Part shown: positions 12,772-24,275 of the stretch, piece by piece
How the letters are laid out: every line of letters starts with the position of its first letter
Position numbering within the stretch: position 1 is the stretch's first letter
Assembly (NCBI GenBank): GCA_902702965.1
Contig: CACRXP010000182.1
Span: 542,344-606,343 of the forward strand
Length of the DNA: 64,000 nt
Reading direction: 5' to 3'
Origin: Spirometra erinaceieuropaei
Lineage: Eukaryota > Platyhelminthes > Cestoda > Diphyllobothriidea > Diphyllobothriidae
The notes under the pieces: generated by a model
Databases searched by the model: none
What the model was told of the DNA's origin: nothing
Seen by the model: the letters and a program-made list of their open reading frames with translations, nothing else
Translations under genes and position numbers: made by a program

Positions 12772-15010
12772 TTATGGTAACTGAACTTAACAAAGTCAGA
12801 GAGAAGAAAGATGTCCTTATCGTTGGGGATTTTAATGCTCCTGGCATTGATTGGCTAACGTGGACTGCACAGGGGCCGCAAGACAGCTTTAATCGCAAAC
12901 TTCTGCAATGGGCAACGGACAAACTTCTTTGCCAGAATGTTACCTTTGGAACACGGGCCAGGGAAGGACAGCAGTCGAACCGCCTTGATCTTATTTTTAC
13001 CCGAGAGGAGAAAAATGTGTTAGACCTGCAGGACCGACTGCCATTAGGGTCAAGGGACCACATCGCGCTCTACTTCGAGTACTCACTCTTTTCCAAATCC
13101 GTTCAGCCCGATAGGTGGGAGAGAAACATTTGGAAAGGGGACTATTCTCTCATGAGGAGGGAAGCGGCAGCTGTATCATGGGAGACTGAACTGCATGGTT
13201 GGGCATACGACAACTGGAATACTTTCAGTTCCTTACTGAAAGAGATTGTTTATTCCAATTGTCCTCTGAGAAGAAAGACAATCACAAACCGCCCAAAATG
13301 GATAAACCCGGACTAGAAGGCCTCTTTCAGAAAAAGGAATCGTCTGTGGAGGCGTTACAGACTAACTGGCTGGAAGAACACTTACAGGAATATAAGCAGC
13401 AAAGAAAGGTTTGTAAAAGTGAGGCCTCAAAGCTGCGAAGGAATTTCGAACTCAACATACTTCAGAATTCGTTGGAGCATCCGAAAATTCTATATGGTTA
13501 CATACGAAGTACTAAAAGGACTCAGGAGCTGATTCCTGCCCTTAGGTCTGCAAATGGAAAAGTGGAGACTGATGACCAGGTTAAAGCGTCCCTCCTCCCT
13601 AAATTCTTTCAGTCCGTCTTCACCCGAGAACCTACTTCTATACTTGCCCATCCATCCATTCGCCAACCAACCTCTCCTCCCAGTACCCTTCCCCCCCCCT
13701 ACACCCTCCCTACCCTCTTTAACCGAGGAACCACTCTTCTCATCGACCGTAGTTAGGGCCGAGCTACTCCGGCTAAAACCTGCCAAATCGCCTAGCCCAG
13801 ATAGAATTCCCGCACTGGCACTTCGTGAACTTGCTAATGAACTGTGCAAACCCTTATCCGCATTATTTCAAAAGTCATTTGAAAACGGCGAGCTCCCGGA
13901 TGAATGGAAGTGCGCACTCATTACTCCGATCCATAAAGGAGGCTCAAGATATCAGAAGGCCTTTGACAGTGTCCCACACAGGTTTCTTTTACAGAAGATC
14001 TGGAATGTAGGAATTCAAGGAAGAATGTTTAAGTGGGTCAGGAGTTTTCTGTCCCCCAGACTACAAAGAGTCGTCGTTAGTAATTCTACCTCGGAATGGG
14101 TAAAGGTGGAAAGTGGTGCCCCACAGGGTTCTGCTTTAGGTTCAGTACTCTTCCTGATTTATGCTAATGACTGCATTAGCGAAGTGGATTGCGGGGCCCT
14201 CATGTTCGCGGATGACATAAAAAATGGAGTGAGGTCAAGTGCGATGATGGTGCAGAGGAGTTGCAGTCGAACATCGACAAACTCTGTGCCTGGTCGAACA
14301 GATGGCTTTTGAAGTTTAACGTGTCCAAATGCGTGGTTTTGTACCTGAACACCGGCCGCAATGCCTCTCCCAACACCAGTACTATATTGACGCGACGAGG
14401 TTAGAAACTGTGTAAAGACACATAGATCTGGGTATATGGACGACCAGAAATCTATTGCCATCAGAACACTGTAGAAAGATAGTGCAGATGGCAACTAGTA
14501 CTCTAAACTGGATCAGACGTGCCTTTAAAATATTCCCTCCCGAACTCTTCGAAAGACTCTTTGGTGTCTTTGTAAGACCTCATCTGGAGAATGGAATGCC
14601 AGAAGCTTCACCATAGATGAGGAATGATATTGACTTACTCGAACAGGTGCAACGCAGAGCGACAAAGATGGTCGACGGTCTAAAGCATTTGTCTCAACAG
14701 GAGAGGCTAAATTTGTTAGGCTTATTCTCTCTCTCTTATAGACAAATAAACTGCAGTCTACTCTGGACATTCCGGATTGTCCGCGGTCAAGGCTGCTCAT
14801 TAAGAGCGGAGGACTTCTTTGAGTTTGCCCGTACAAACCAACTACGCGGCCATGCCTACAAAGTCAAGAATGAGAGCACACGGTCAGACCGTCGAAAGTT
14901 TTCATTAAGCCAGCGGGTTGTCAGACCGTGGAACTCGCTTCCAAGCGAGATGATGACGGCTGACACAATTTTTTAAGATTAACGTGCGGTCCTCTCTTGA
15001 AAACAGACAG
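12772..15010 (+). mobile_element. Defective non-LTR retrotransposon (endonuclease tail, deleted RT)
   Basis: Plus-strand remains of an endonuclease-RT polyprotein in several frames. 12774-13316 holds the second half of the APE-type endonuclease (VLIVGDFNAPGIDW, RLDLIFTREE, SRDHIAL). About 13290-13660 is a linker (YIRSTKRTQELIP). 13700-14220 holds RT blocks (KSPSPDRIPALALREL, DEWKCALITPIHKGGSR, AFDSVPHRFLLQKI, SGAPQGSALGSVLF, MFADDIK). 14617-14976 holds the C-terminal QRRATKMVDGLKHLSQQERL and SQRVVRPWNSLPSE. Frameshifts occur near 13290, 13650 and 14222. About 60-80 residues are missing in frame between HKGGSR and YQKAFDS near 13950, which removes conserved RT blocks. The copy is dead and 5'-truncated. 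Confidence 0.85.
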
Positions 15011-16055
15011 ACCATTTGCTGACCGTATATAGATTGGCAGGTTATTACGAGAGAGTGCATACTTAGAAGCAAATGAAAGAGAGAACTTATGGGTGGATTA
15101 GGCGGGAGCAGAAACAATCAAGGAGGGTTTGCAGATGTTCTACCAAGTTTGACAGTGGTAAAGGTCGAAATCCAAGGGAAATATAAACAAATAGTGACTT
15201 AGAGAGAGAGACGGAAACCGGTCTATCAGGACTAAGACACGGATAACAACATTTAGTGGGGAGTATTTAATTCGCCGTATTAAGGTCCACCCAGATATAG
15301 CTGGTAGTTTTGCATAAAATTGCTTCAGAAAAGGCTGGACCGTAGCAACGGATGAAGGATTCCAGAATCTCAGCACAAATAGAAAACTGCCTGATAATCT
15401 CCAATGGAATTGTCACAAATGTAATGTAAGAACAAAAGAAAACCTCATACGGTACCTGAACTGACATAGCTTATATGAGAGTTCCCATTTAAAAACCAGA
15501 ACGCCATTAAGACTTTTGTTTCAAATTGGATATAATTGAATTAGTGTAGTTAGTAATGGGGCCTGCGAATTTTGTTCGTTTCCATTTTGCGAAGAGTTGT
15601 CTGCACGGGAATTTGTCGTAGGTTTTTCTAAGACCAAAATAAAGAGAGATCAGTGATGAATGTTAGTTACAAAGAGAAGTGCGTGGATACAAGAAAGAGA
15701 AATGACATGTTTCGGAAGATCAGTCCGGCAGGATACCGTGTTGGAGAGAGCCATAATAATACTAATTTATTAAATGCCAGTTTACAGGCATTGTCAAGGG
15801 AACGGTTAAACACAAATCCGACCAGCAATGAATAAAATTCCTGAGGTAAAGGAATAAAAATATAGTTGATGGTGATTTGTATGGTTTGGAGTGTTCAGGA
15901 GAAAAAAAAACTGCTGGTGGTAGATTTCCGACCGTCAAGAAGGGGGGGGGGGGTTGCACGGTATCGGAGATTATCGGACGTCAATTCCTTTCATGAAGTT
16001 GGGGATAGTCAAAGTTGAGGCGTTGAGAAACAGCTGGTGAGACCGGCCATAGTGT
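15011..16055 (-). other. Non-coding; probable 3' UTR of the downstream-reading non-LTR element
   Basis: Between the end of the plus element and the stop of the minus RT ORF. It contains GA-rich stretches and a G run at 15942-15953, with no supported coding. By position it should include the 3' UTR of the 16.06-19.32 kb element; the exact end is not visible. Confidence 0.4.
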
Positions 16056-18077
16056 TCAGAGACCAAAAACGCCATCGCTACGGTAGAGTCGATCAGTGGA
16101 TTCAGAACCCAAAATTTGAGGAAGCTTTTCTGAATGCAAAAATCGAGTAATAGTTCTCTTAAATAAAGGATAATTTTGCAGCGTTTTCACACTCATGGGT
16201 AGTTTATTCCAAATAGCAATTGCATTTACACAAAAGAACCGACGATATTTAACAGTACGTGCCAGAGGCAGAAATAAGAAGACCTCACGGTGACTGTTAC
16301 GTCGTGGGTGGATATGATGTCTTAAAGAAGTGAGTGGGTTAAATGTGTGATTATATAAGAGTTTAAATAGCAAAAATAGTCCCTTTTGTAATCTACGGAA
16401 CCATAAAGGATCAAGACCCGTAAGCCGGCAACGTTCTTGGTAAGACAAATGTCGGTGTTCCGGGGTTAAAATTCTCTTGGTAAAAAAGTATTGAACGGAT
16501 TCTATTTTCTTCCGCTCAGTAGGACGCATGAGGCTAAATGAAAACGAACAGTATTCCAGGCCAGGTCTAACGTATATGTTGAAAAGGCGCAGTCTGATGT
16601 CCCTAGTTTTAAAGTTTCGGACGATAAACCCGATCGCTCTGCGTGCTTTGGAGACTATCAAGGCACAGTGCTCCGAGAGATTGAGACTCTTGGAGTATGA
16701 TACTCCCAGATCTTTAATAACCCCGGACACATTTATGGCGTGACCTTCAATACTTAGTTGAGGTTGGTGGTCGTCGCCAACCACCATGACTGAGCACTTA
16801 TGCCAAGAAAGAGAAAGGCGCCATGTGCGGCACCACTGGGTGAAAGCCTGTAGATCGCCCTTTAGGAGCTCAAGCACGATGTCATGATCTGCCGGCTTAT
16901 ATCGATATGCAACTTTCAGATCATCGGCATATATGAAAGGCTTACCATTCTGAAATAAATCGGGTACATCATTAACGAAAAGGCAAAATAAAAGCGGGCC
17001 GAGTACATTACCCTGAATGACTCCACTCCTCACACGTGTGGGGTTGGAGATAGTATTGGAAATCTTAACTCGTTGTGTACGAGTGCCTAGGTAAGAGGAT
17101 ATAAAATTTAAAAGTTTGTCACCTATTTCGAAAGAGGACAGTTTCAAGAGAAGAGCATGGTCAACACGATCAAACGCCTTAGTGAAATCGAAATATGCAG
17201 TGTAAAGTGCAAAACCATTGTCCCTAGATTGGAGAACATAGTCAAAGAAAGAGAGTTGACAGGTGTCACAAGATCGAGCTTTGAGTAATCCATGCTGAGC
17301 TGCACTCAGTAGGTTATTCACTGTTAAGTTACACATCATCTTATCTTTGATCAATGTCCCTAAGATCTTCGAAACTGCGGAGAGTGTGTTTATTGGCCGA
17401 AAGTCATCAAATGATGTAGATTTGCCGTGCTTAGGAATGGGCAAAATGTGTGATTTCTTCCACAAGGTAGGATAAGTTTCAGTATCAAGGGCGAGATTAT
17501 ATATCTTGCATAAGAGGGATGGGAAAATCGTATTTGCATGGGCTTTTAAAATGCTTACTGGGACACCATCAGGTCCTAGACTATAAGATTGACGAAAACG
17601 CCGAATCGCAACAGTCACCTCCCACAGAGTGAAAGTTATAGTTTCTAGAACTGCCCCGGTCAATGACTGGATGGTCGGAAGCGGAGTGATCGAGTCATCA
17701 ATAAACGTTTTGGACAGGAAATCATTGAAGCTATCCGCGGTTAACTGGGCATCAACTATGGGATTTCCGAGAGCGTCTCGGAGGATGGGATGCTGCATCT
17801 TTCTATGAGTTCGTATTTTTCTAGAGAAAAGTTTCGAGACACTTAACGAATGGTTTTCGGTAAACTGGACCTCTTCGGCTAGCTGTTTTTCTTCAGACAA
17901 TCTCTTAACCCGCTCAAAAATATCACAAATCAAGGGCAGAACAGAAACATCGTTCTGAAGATGGAAGCGACGATAAAGTCTGCGCAATCTGCGACGAAAG
18001 GGTAAGGGTAGGAAAACCTCATCCCCAACATTAATAATTTTCTTACGGGGGACACAACGAGAAATAAGCGGATCCAA
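16056..18077 (-). CDS. Retrotransposon reverse transcriptase ORF (673 aa)
   Basis: Continuous 673-codon frame. RT blocks in order: SLGPDGVPVSILKAH (about 166-180), WKKSHILPIPKHGKS (206-220), FRPINTLSAVSKILG (226-240), the motif A aspartate D297 in AYFDFTKAFDRVDH, SGVIQGNVLGPLLF (351-364), and the catalytic YADD at 383-386 (FIYADDLKV). The thumb and C-terminal region with IKDLGVSYSKSL and RPGLEYCSFSFSLM follows. The first codon in the stop-free stretch is TTG, and the frame is open upstream to the TGA at 18101-18099. So this is the second half of one polyprotein, not a separate ORF. All catalytic residues are present. Confidence 0.88.
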   Translation of the reverse strand: MDPLISRCVPRKKIINVGDEVFLPLPFRRRLRRLYRRFHLQNDVSVLPLICDIFERVKRLSEEKQLAEEVQFTENHSLSVSKLFSRKIRTHRKMQHPILRDALGNPIVDAQLTADSFNDFLSKTFIDDSITPLPTIQSLTGAVLETITFTLWEVTVAIRRFRQSYSLGPDGVPVSILKAHANTIFPSLLCKIYNLALDTETYPTLWKKSHILPIPKHGKSTSFDDFRPINTLSAVSKILGTLIKDKMMCNLTVNNLLSAAQHGLLKARSCDTCQLSFFDYVLQSRDNGFALYTAYFDFTKAFDRVDHALLLKLSSFEIGDKLLNFISSYLGTRTQRVKISNTISNPTRVRSGVIQGNVLGPLLFCLFVNDVPDLFQNGKPFIYADDLKVAYRYKPADHDIVLELLKGDLQAFTQWCRTWRLSLSWHKCSVMVVGDDHQPQLSIEGHAINVSGVIKDLGVSYSKSLNLSEHCALIVSKARRAIGFIVRNFKTRDIRLRLFNIYVRPGLEYCSFSFSLMRPTERKKIESVQYFFTKRILTPEHRHLSYQERCRLTGLDPLWFRRLQKGLFLLFKLLYNHTFNPLTSLRHHIHPRRNSHREVFLFLPLARTVKYRRFFCVNAIAIWNKLPMSVKTLQNYPLFKRTITRFLHSEKLPQILGSESTDRLYRSDGVFGL

Positions 18078-18098
18078 AATTTTGTACAGTTTTGCAGT

Positions 18099-19319
18099 TC
18101 AAACATTTACATACGAACTAAGGAAGAAATCAGTCCAGTCGTAGGAATTAAGGTGTGTTGATAATTCGGTTAAGCGAGTTGATCGGAAATCGCGGAAAAA
18201 GTCATACTTTGGGGACGACATTTCGTCAGCCTCGAATTCCAACGTTGAAACAACTATGTCATGGTCTGAGCCCCCGAGTGGGCCTAGGGATGACACTGAC
18301 GATGGCATGCAGCCTCTACAGAAAATTAGGTCAAGTATGCTTGAGCCTCGGGTGGGAAAATCGACAACCTGATTCCACATCCCAACATCTACAGCCTCAA
18401 GAAAGTCTTCGAACCTTTTGGGGCCTGAAGGCGGAGACCAGCGGATTTCAGGGAGATTAAAGTCACCCGCAACCAATCGATACTTAAAGCTTGAGTCGGC
18501 CGCAGCATGAAATGCCTGTGAGAGTAAACGATCAAAATTGTCGTTGGCGTTGGGAGGGCGATAGACGCAGCCAAAGAGTAAGGAGAACTTATTTTTTAGT
18601 GCAACCTGGAGCCAGCAGCTGCCTTCTACTTCGGAAAAGTGCGGGAGGTCCAACGGCAAAAATGTAAGTGTTTGCTTAACGTAGACGCAGCTGCCCCCAC
18701 CACGGCTATCTTGGCGATCTTTTCGAATGCAATTATAGCCTAGAAGCGAGAGTTCGGAGTCAGCTACTGAGGCTGATGCCCACGTCTCAGTTACTAAAAC
18801 AGTATCTGGACAATGGATGAACACCAGAGTCTGAAGCAAAGGCATCTTATTAAGCAAGGATCTGACATTTAAAACAAAAAGTTTGAAGGGAAAGGCTGTT
18901 AGTTTCTGAGGGAGGCGGGCTACATCGTCCAGTTCTGGGTTGCCCACGGAGCAAACGGTCCGGATGCAACCATCCGGTTCTGCAAAAAAATTTTGTGGCA
19001 TCGAAAAATTTTGACGTGGATAAAAACGGGTAGGACTTGGGGGAGGGAATGACGGGCAGGTGAACTGGTAACCATTGTTAGCTAACTTATTTTCAGCTGG
19101 AAATCCGCGGGGCAGATACTGCAACGTATTCCCGCCGGAACGAAACTGAGGATCGGATGAGTTAACTGATTCAGTATGGACATTAGCATGAGGAATACAT
19201 TGATAAAACGGCCGTGGAGGAAACAAGTTAGGCGGTGGGGGACGCATTGTTTCCATTGGAGCAAGAGTTCTATTAAACGGCGGGAAAATCGGTATATTCG
19301 GCCTATCTCGATTGGCCAT
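18099..19319 (-). CDS. Retrotransposon APE-type endonuclease ORF (406 aa)
   Basis: The N-terminal ~140 residues are rich in proline, phenylalanine and asparagine and match no domain I know. The exonuclease/endonuclease/phosphatase fold follows, with its signature residues in order: N151 in LFVLNVRSLLNK, E178 in LVTETW, Y253 in GCVYRPP, D286/N288 in AGDFNLPEIRW, and S351-D352-H353 in GGSDHDIV. In non-LTR elements this enzyme nicks target DNA to prime reverse transcription. The frame ends at TGA just after SSYVNV. The next codons lead straight into the RT frame, so the stop is probably a mutation (CGA or TGG to TGA) rather than a true end. The ATG at 19319 gives a plausible start. Confidence 0.85.
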   Translation of the reverse strand: MANRDRPNIPIFPPFNRTLAPMETMRPPPPNLFPPRPFYQCIPHANVHTESVNSSDPQFRSGGNTLQYLPRGFPAENKLANNGYQFTCPSFPPPSPTRFYPRQNFSMPQNFFAEPDGCIRTVCSVGNPELDDVARLPQKLTAFPFKLFVLNVRSLLNKMPLLQTLVFIHCPDTVLVTETWASASVADSELSLLGYNCIRKDRQDSRGGGSCVYVKQTLTFLPLDLPHFSEVEGSCWLQVALKNKFSLLFGCVYRPPNANDNFDRLLSQAFHAAADSSFKYRLVAGDFNLPEIRWSPPSGPKRFEDFLEAVDVGMWNQVVDFPTRGSSILDLIFCRGCMPSSVSSLGPLGGSDHDIVVSTLEFEADEMSSPKYDFFRDFRSTRLTELSTHLNSYDWTDFFLSSYVNV

Positions 19320-19845
19320 TAAAAGTACTGTCCGGAACTTGGTTGAACGGTTTGGCTAATGAAAGCCTTTTGTGAACGGCAGTGGACAGAAAAACAGCAC
19401 GAGGACATTGTTAATATGACTAGGAAAGTTTCCTGGAGTCAGTTAGAACTTAAGTTTCTCCTTTACTTCGGAAGACGCCAGGATGTGAGCACGGGCCAAT
19501 CTACACCGTATGGCGACTGCGACCGAAACGCAGTTATCATTTGACCGCTTGCGGCGCGTGTGACTCAGCTCCTGGCTTGCCGACACCGTGACACTTATCG
19601 ATACTTTTGTCTTCAGCAATTGACCACTGTCGGACAAACCTCCGGCGGATACAAGCACACAACAGAATAAACGATAGGCTTTTGGCTTGACTGAACAATT
19701 GCTGCTGCTGCTTTCTGAGCCACCCTGTGCGCTCTCCTACTGCAGTTAATGTTGCCCGACTTTTGATTTGGGTAGTTTCCCTATCGTAAGTCATCGAATT
19801 TTTGGACAAGCTTTAAACTTCCTACGTCAGAAACCGAGAAGGCTG
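19320..19845. other. No gene recognised; possible 5' end of the minus element
   Basis: Upstream (minus strand) of the endonuclease ORF, so it may include that element's 5' UTR. No further motif is seen. Confidence 0.35.
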
Positions 19846-20165
19846 GTATGATGGCCTTCTCCATCGCCTCAACATCCGTTGCGGCTGCTCCTGTACCCAT
19901 CACCACTGCGCACAACCTTGACACACCGACAAACACGAACCTTGCCACCGTCACCACCATCGGTGTGGACTCGGTCCATACCCGCTATCACTGCGATTGT
20001 GCATGCACCGAAAACATCACTTGCGAATCCATCACACAGAGACTGGCGAACAAGTACCTGAGACACCAACCTACATTCGCCATACCCGCTGAAATTATCC
20101 TCACTGCACCCGCGCACTTACTTACTGCATGGGCCTTCTAGAACACGTGTCCACTCGCGAAAACC
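19846..20165 (+). pseudogene. Decayed zinc-finger-type repeat ORF
   Basis: A plus frame near the end reads HLRIHHTETGEQVPETPTY, then, after a stop, NYPHCTRALTYCMGLLEHVS and TRENLQ. This matches, from memory, a repetitive C2H2-like sequence common in diphyllobothriidean tapeworm predictions (CPHC...MGLLGHMR with the linker TGEPVPGAPTY). A Ser/Thr/Pro-rich stretch precedes it (ITTAHNLDTPTNTNLATVTT in another frame), as in those proteins. Stop codons and lost cysteines show it is not functional. The family attribution is recall, not a search. Confidence 0.55.
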
Positions 20166-20389
20166 TGCAATAGACAACCGCTGGGTACACCACACCATCA
20201 CATCGTCCCCACCAACACTCGCACCACACAACATTATCACCCATCAAGGGCATCCACCTTTCGCGCAAATGGGAAGTGTTCTTCGTGGGTGTGTAGACCG
20301 AGTATGAGACTATCATGGTACGCCAAGCGCCGAAGTTTAGAAGGCTTCCGACCGACGTCCCAACTCAGCTCACACAGTCTGCCTAGTCG

Positions 20390-20990
20390 TGTGTGTTTGT
20401 GTGGTGTGACGGACTGGTGAGCTGGGACCCAGGCTGTAATGGCTCCGTCTTAACTGATCTGAGACACTCTCACGCTTATGAGGAGTGTGTGTGGGCTTTA
20501 TGGGTAGTGCCTCTCAGTCGACGACTGTTTGGTTACCCAGCCTTGAGGGGTGACGGCCCAAACAAATGCAGGACCACGTGTCACCATTCTGGGTCTAAGG
20601 GTCTGCTATGCCAGGATCGACAAACTATGCCCTCGCAGCCTGGTATGCTCTGGCAAATCTCTGACACCTGGTTCCTTGCCGGCAGGATGTGGCTTGCAGG
20701 TTGTGAGCATGGCTGCCCAGTCCTTCCCCTTCATCTGACCCGTTGTGGTGTTGTTATTGGTTAAAATCCAGGTCATTTGTTGTGTAGACCAGGAGTGTGG
20801 ACTGGAGCGTCAAGGTGTGGGCTCGGCCGCGCCATCCACCTGCGCCTTCCCCCGCCTCCGATCTTCTTGACTTTATCTTGACAACGGGCCTTGATGGGGA
20901 AGGAGAGAGTGCAATCGATGCTGCGCAAGGACAAATTCACTGCAAACTAAATCGCCCGCAAGCCTCCGTGCCTGCGTCACTTAGCTGTGG
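20390..20990 (+). repeat. Dispersed GC-rich repeat (family C), copy 2
   Basis: Contains 'tgccaggatcgacaaactat', 'cctcgcagcctggtatgct' and 'cttgccggcagg', found in reverse at 49710-49800, and 'cttcttgactttatcttgac', found at 5176-5200 and in reverse near 49305. It follows the decayed zinc-finger repeat directly, so both may belong to one composite repeat. No enzyme is encoded. Confidence 0.65.
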
Positions 20991-23495
20991 AGCATACGGG
21001 GGACATCGTCGGCAGCGACGATCGAACCGTCAGGTTTGGTTTGGAGTCGTAAATGGGGAACTGAGATATCTTCACAGTAACTTCTTGGTACATTTCGCTA
21101 GGTTGAAATGGACAACTCGGCTAGACTTATGGCTGCTAGCCTGGCCCAAGATTTCGGGTACCTTATCTTAATATTTCGTACTTATTCACATACTGTTTGC
21201 GGAGTATATCATAAAAGACAAATAGTACATCCAGCCTCGTTACTGACAGTTTTTATTATGTTTGGTTACGTAGGCACGCATATATCGTCAACATTCATAA
21301 ATGTACTGTGCATTTTTGGTCCAAATCTAGGTTGAACCTGTTAAAGGGCAACAGATTCCCTTGGCTTTGCAATCACGTATGAGCCAGCTGTCTCGAAATC
21401 CTACCCTTATTCTTAACTTACGCCTTGTTTTAAATGGGGTAGGACGATTGTCTATGTGTGGTGTCATCGCAGAAACGAGCAGAGTGGGTCTCGGAAATCG
21501 CGGGAAGCTGACAAATGTATTAAAGGTTGGTCTAGATTAAGAGTATTATTTATTTGCATGGAGGGGTAAAAATAATCCCAGGTTCGTTCGCACACAGTAG
21601 CAAGCTATCCATCGGCAACAGTATTTTTCTACCCCGCCTTATCATCAGAATCTTTATCATGGTCACACGAGGTGAATGAACACTTTAACAATGCGTATTT
21701 TCGTGTCATGTCTGATACGTACACAATTTCTATTTAACAAACATAGAAGTATTTGCAAGAGTTCCAATTTTTTCAGACCTTCTGTAGAAAATTCTAATGC
21801 TTCGAATGACAATGCTCGAAAAGCAAATCCTATCGTTTTTGGGGAAAGGTTGTAAGGACTGATTATAAAGCGTTCGCATGATTTTGTATATTTACGGTCT
21901 TCGAGAATGTACCTGCGTCTCATGCGAACTATGCTACGTGATCCAAATGTAGTCGAACAATCTTGTTAGTTCAAGGAGGATTCTCCAATGAAAGCACAGG
22001 ACAAATGCGACATACTTGCCGTGCCGATTGACTAACGTGAATATACATATATATCGATCCAAATTTTAGTGAGGTCTGCGCTTCAAAAGTTATGCTTTAA
22101 ATGGGCTCCTCTTATTGCCAAACAGGTATAAAATCTACAGTTGGTATACACTTCTGCTAATCATTTCATTCAAATTCATTCCTGTATCTAGCATCATCTC
22201 GAAACATACTCTTATAAGTTATTACTTTTCTGGATTGTGACAGGTGCGGATGACAGGGACACTTCCCAACGTATGTTTTGGTGCTTCCCTTAGTTCGTCG
22301 TCATTTTTCATTTTTGAATTTTTTACGGTTAAAAATTTTACTTGTGGACTCGTAAATTTTTTAATCCTAAAACCTGCGTAGGTTTAGTTCACAGAATATG
22401 TGACAGGCGCGAAAACATTACTAAGTATATTTGTCACAGCATCATGTTGCCTTCGCCAATAACAAGTTTTGATGGAAATTGGGTTTGTACGGCTGGAACC
22501 GGCAAAAGGGAGCAAGACACGATCTAGGAAGTGCGCGATAACAATGATTCTGTGTATAAGCGACTTATTTGCTTAAGCGAATAAACCCCTGACGGATTGA
22601 CCGATTGCTTTGTGGAAGTAACATATAAGAACGCCAAACTAACTCTACACGTCATACTCAACCGTCAATGGCAGCAACCGTGCGCGCTAGCAATTACTAC
22701 TTGCTACTATTCGCTGCTAACCCTACGGAGATGGCGAGCTACAGTTAAGCGTCTGTGACGCCGCAGCCGAAAATGCGAGCGACAGGTGGGATACGGAACG
22801 CATTAACGGGTACGGATTCAGAAGAAAACCCTAAACCTAACGCCAGCGGGTATGCTGATAAACCAGTAACTTATCCAGACTACCTATTTGATTAAAGTAG
22901 CAAAATTTTTGGTTTCCACCAGGTGTTTCAACAAGTTAGTTTTACCGAAAATTCTACAGCCAACTCACTTAAGGATTTGTACAAGCCCCCTAAACACAAA
23001 GTCAGACGCGAAAATTTCGAATCGCACATTTGATTTATATTTTAACGACATTAAGGAGCCGTAGTAGAAGAACTTCCCAGGGCCTATCTGCAGCCAATTT
23101 GAAGCCTAAGATGTATTCCAGTTTTTTGAGATATTTTGCCGAAATATTCATTGTTAGAATCATGTACGTGTCAATAGTCAAGACAGAATCTGAACAAATA
23201 TGCGCCACGCGCACAAACGTACTAGACAGGGACGAAGTTTACACGTAACTAAAATTTGATGCCTACTGTCTCTGCTTGCGAGCGTGACGAGCTCAGGATG
23301 TCAGCTGACCATCTCAGTGAATTAACATTTAACAAGAAACTTGTCATCATAAAAGATCTCGTATTTAAGGTCTAATGGAGGGAATGTTAACAGGACTCTA
23401 TACCACCTTCAAGGAGTCTGCCATGGAAATCTCCCTGAGGATCAACATAGGTGCCGGCCGTCTATTTGTACCGCCTTTACTGCCCTGCTATGTTT
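20991..23495. other. No gene recognised
   Basis: AT-rich sequence with short ORFs only. Short T-rich runs occur near 22300-22345, and CCCTAAACCTAACG occurs at 22829-22842, a weak telomere-like scrap. No transposon motif seen. Confidence 0.5.
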
Positions 23496-23514
23496 ACAAT
23501 CCGAAACACTTTGT

Positions 23515-23566
23515 TTATTGTCCTTAGCTTTTCGACTCGTGCAGGAATTCATCGTCAGAGGTAGTA
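23515..23566 (-). ncRNA. Degraded hammerhead-ribozyme-like motif (Penelope tail)
   Basis: On the minus strand CTGACGA lies at 23558-23552, followed by a weakly paired stem (GAATTC...GAGTC), AAAAGC and TAAGGACAATAAAC. It aligns base for base with the better copies at 24229 and 52056, but stem II has mismatches and the GAAA box is shifted. It is probably inactive. Confidence 0.5.
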
Positions 23567-24224
23567 TCAACAACAGAACAAGCGATAGCTATAAGGCATG
23601 TAAGCCAATCATCGACCGAGGGCTCAAGATTGGAGGTGACTAAGCAGGACTCTGCACGTCGGCGCCAGATCGATAAATCGATTGACCAAGTTCTCATCCG
23701 AGGTCCGGCGTGGGCGACTATTTTGGTGGCTGCAAAGCTAAACTCGCGACCCAGTTCGTAGGTGTGGGCGGCCAGTTGTGATAATACGTCCCCTCGTCAC
23801 ACTGACAGCTTATGTTCGTGTATGCGCGATCCGAGCATGCGCCCAGTCTGTCCAGTGTAGTTACAAGGACAATTTTGACACGGAATGCGATACACTACTC
23901 CAGATTGCTCTTCAGGCTTTAACCGGTCTTTGGTTTTCATGACCCTATTGCGCATGGTGGCTTTGGGGCGGTGTGCAATTCCAACACCTAGCTCGGCAGC
24001 AATGCGCTCGGTCGCTTCTGAAATGTCCTTGATGTATGGCAGAGAATGCCGTATCGTCGGTGGCGTTGATGTTCGAGTTTTCTGGTGGCTAGCGCGTAGG
24101 CAGCGACTTATGAATGCCCTCGTATAGCCATTTTGCACAAACTGGTTGCGGAGATAACGGACACCACGTGCTCTGTCCACCGGTTTGCTGCAATGAGTTT
24201 AGATTCGATTGAAGAGCGTCTTCT

Positions 24225-24275
24225 ACTTCTGACGATGGACTCCTGTACGAGTCTGAAAGCTTAGGACAATAAACA
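24225..24275 (+). ncRNA. Hammerhead-ribozyme-like motif
   Basis: CTGACGA (24229-24235), T, then stem II GGACTC / GAGTCT closed by a 6-nt loop (24237-24254), GAAA (24255-24258), and the short stem III AGCT followed by TAGG. Upstream 'actt' can pair partly with TAGG. An unpaired T between the CTGACGA box and stem II occurs in all copies and is atypical, so activity is unproven. Hammerheads in Penelope-like terminal repeats are established in the literature. Confidence 0.55.

Larger units (their letters stand above)
16056..19319 (-). mobile_element. Nearly intact non-LTR (CR1/Jockey-like) retrotransposon
   Basis: The endonuclease and reverse transcriptase regions lie in the same reading frame on the minus strand and are separated only by one TGA (18101-18099) and seven sense codons. 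Reading through, the ORF would be about 1,088 codons. All endonuclease signature residues and the RT YADD box are present (next two entries). There is no RNase H or PHD finger. An A/T-rich 3' region follows downstream of 16056. A degraded relative of the RT C-terminus lies at 31.66-32.11 kb. The absence of further stops or frameshifts suggests a recent insertion. I assign the clade only by general resemblance. Confidence 0.85.
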
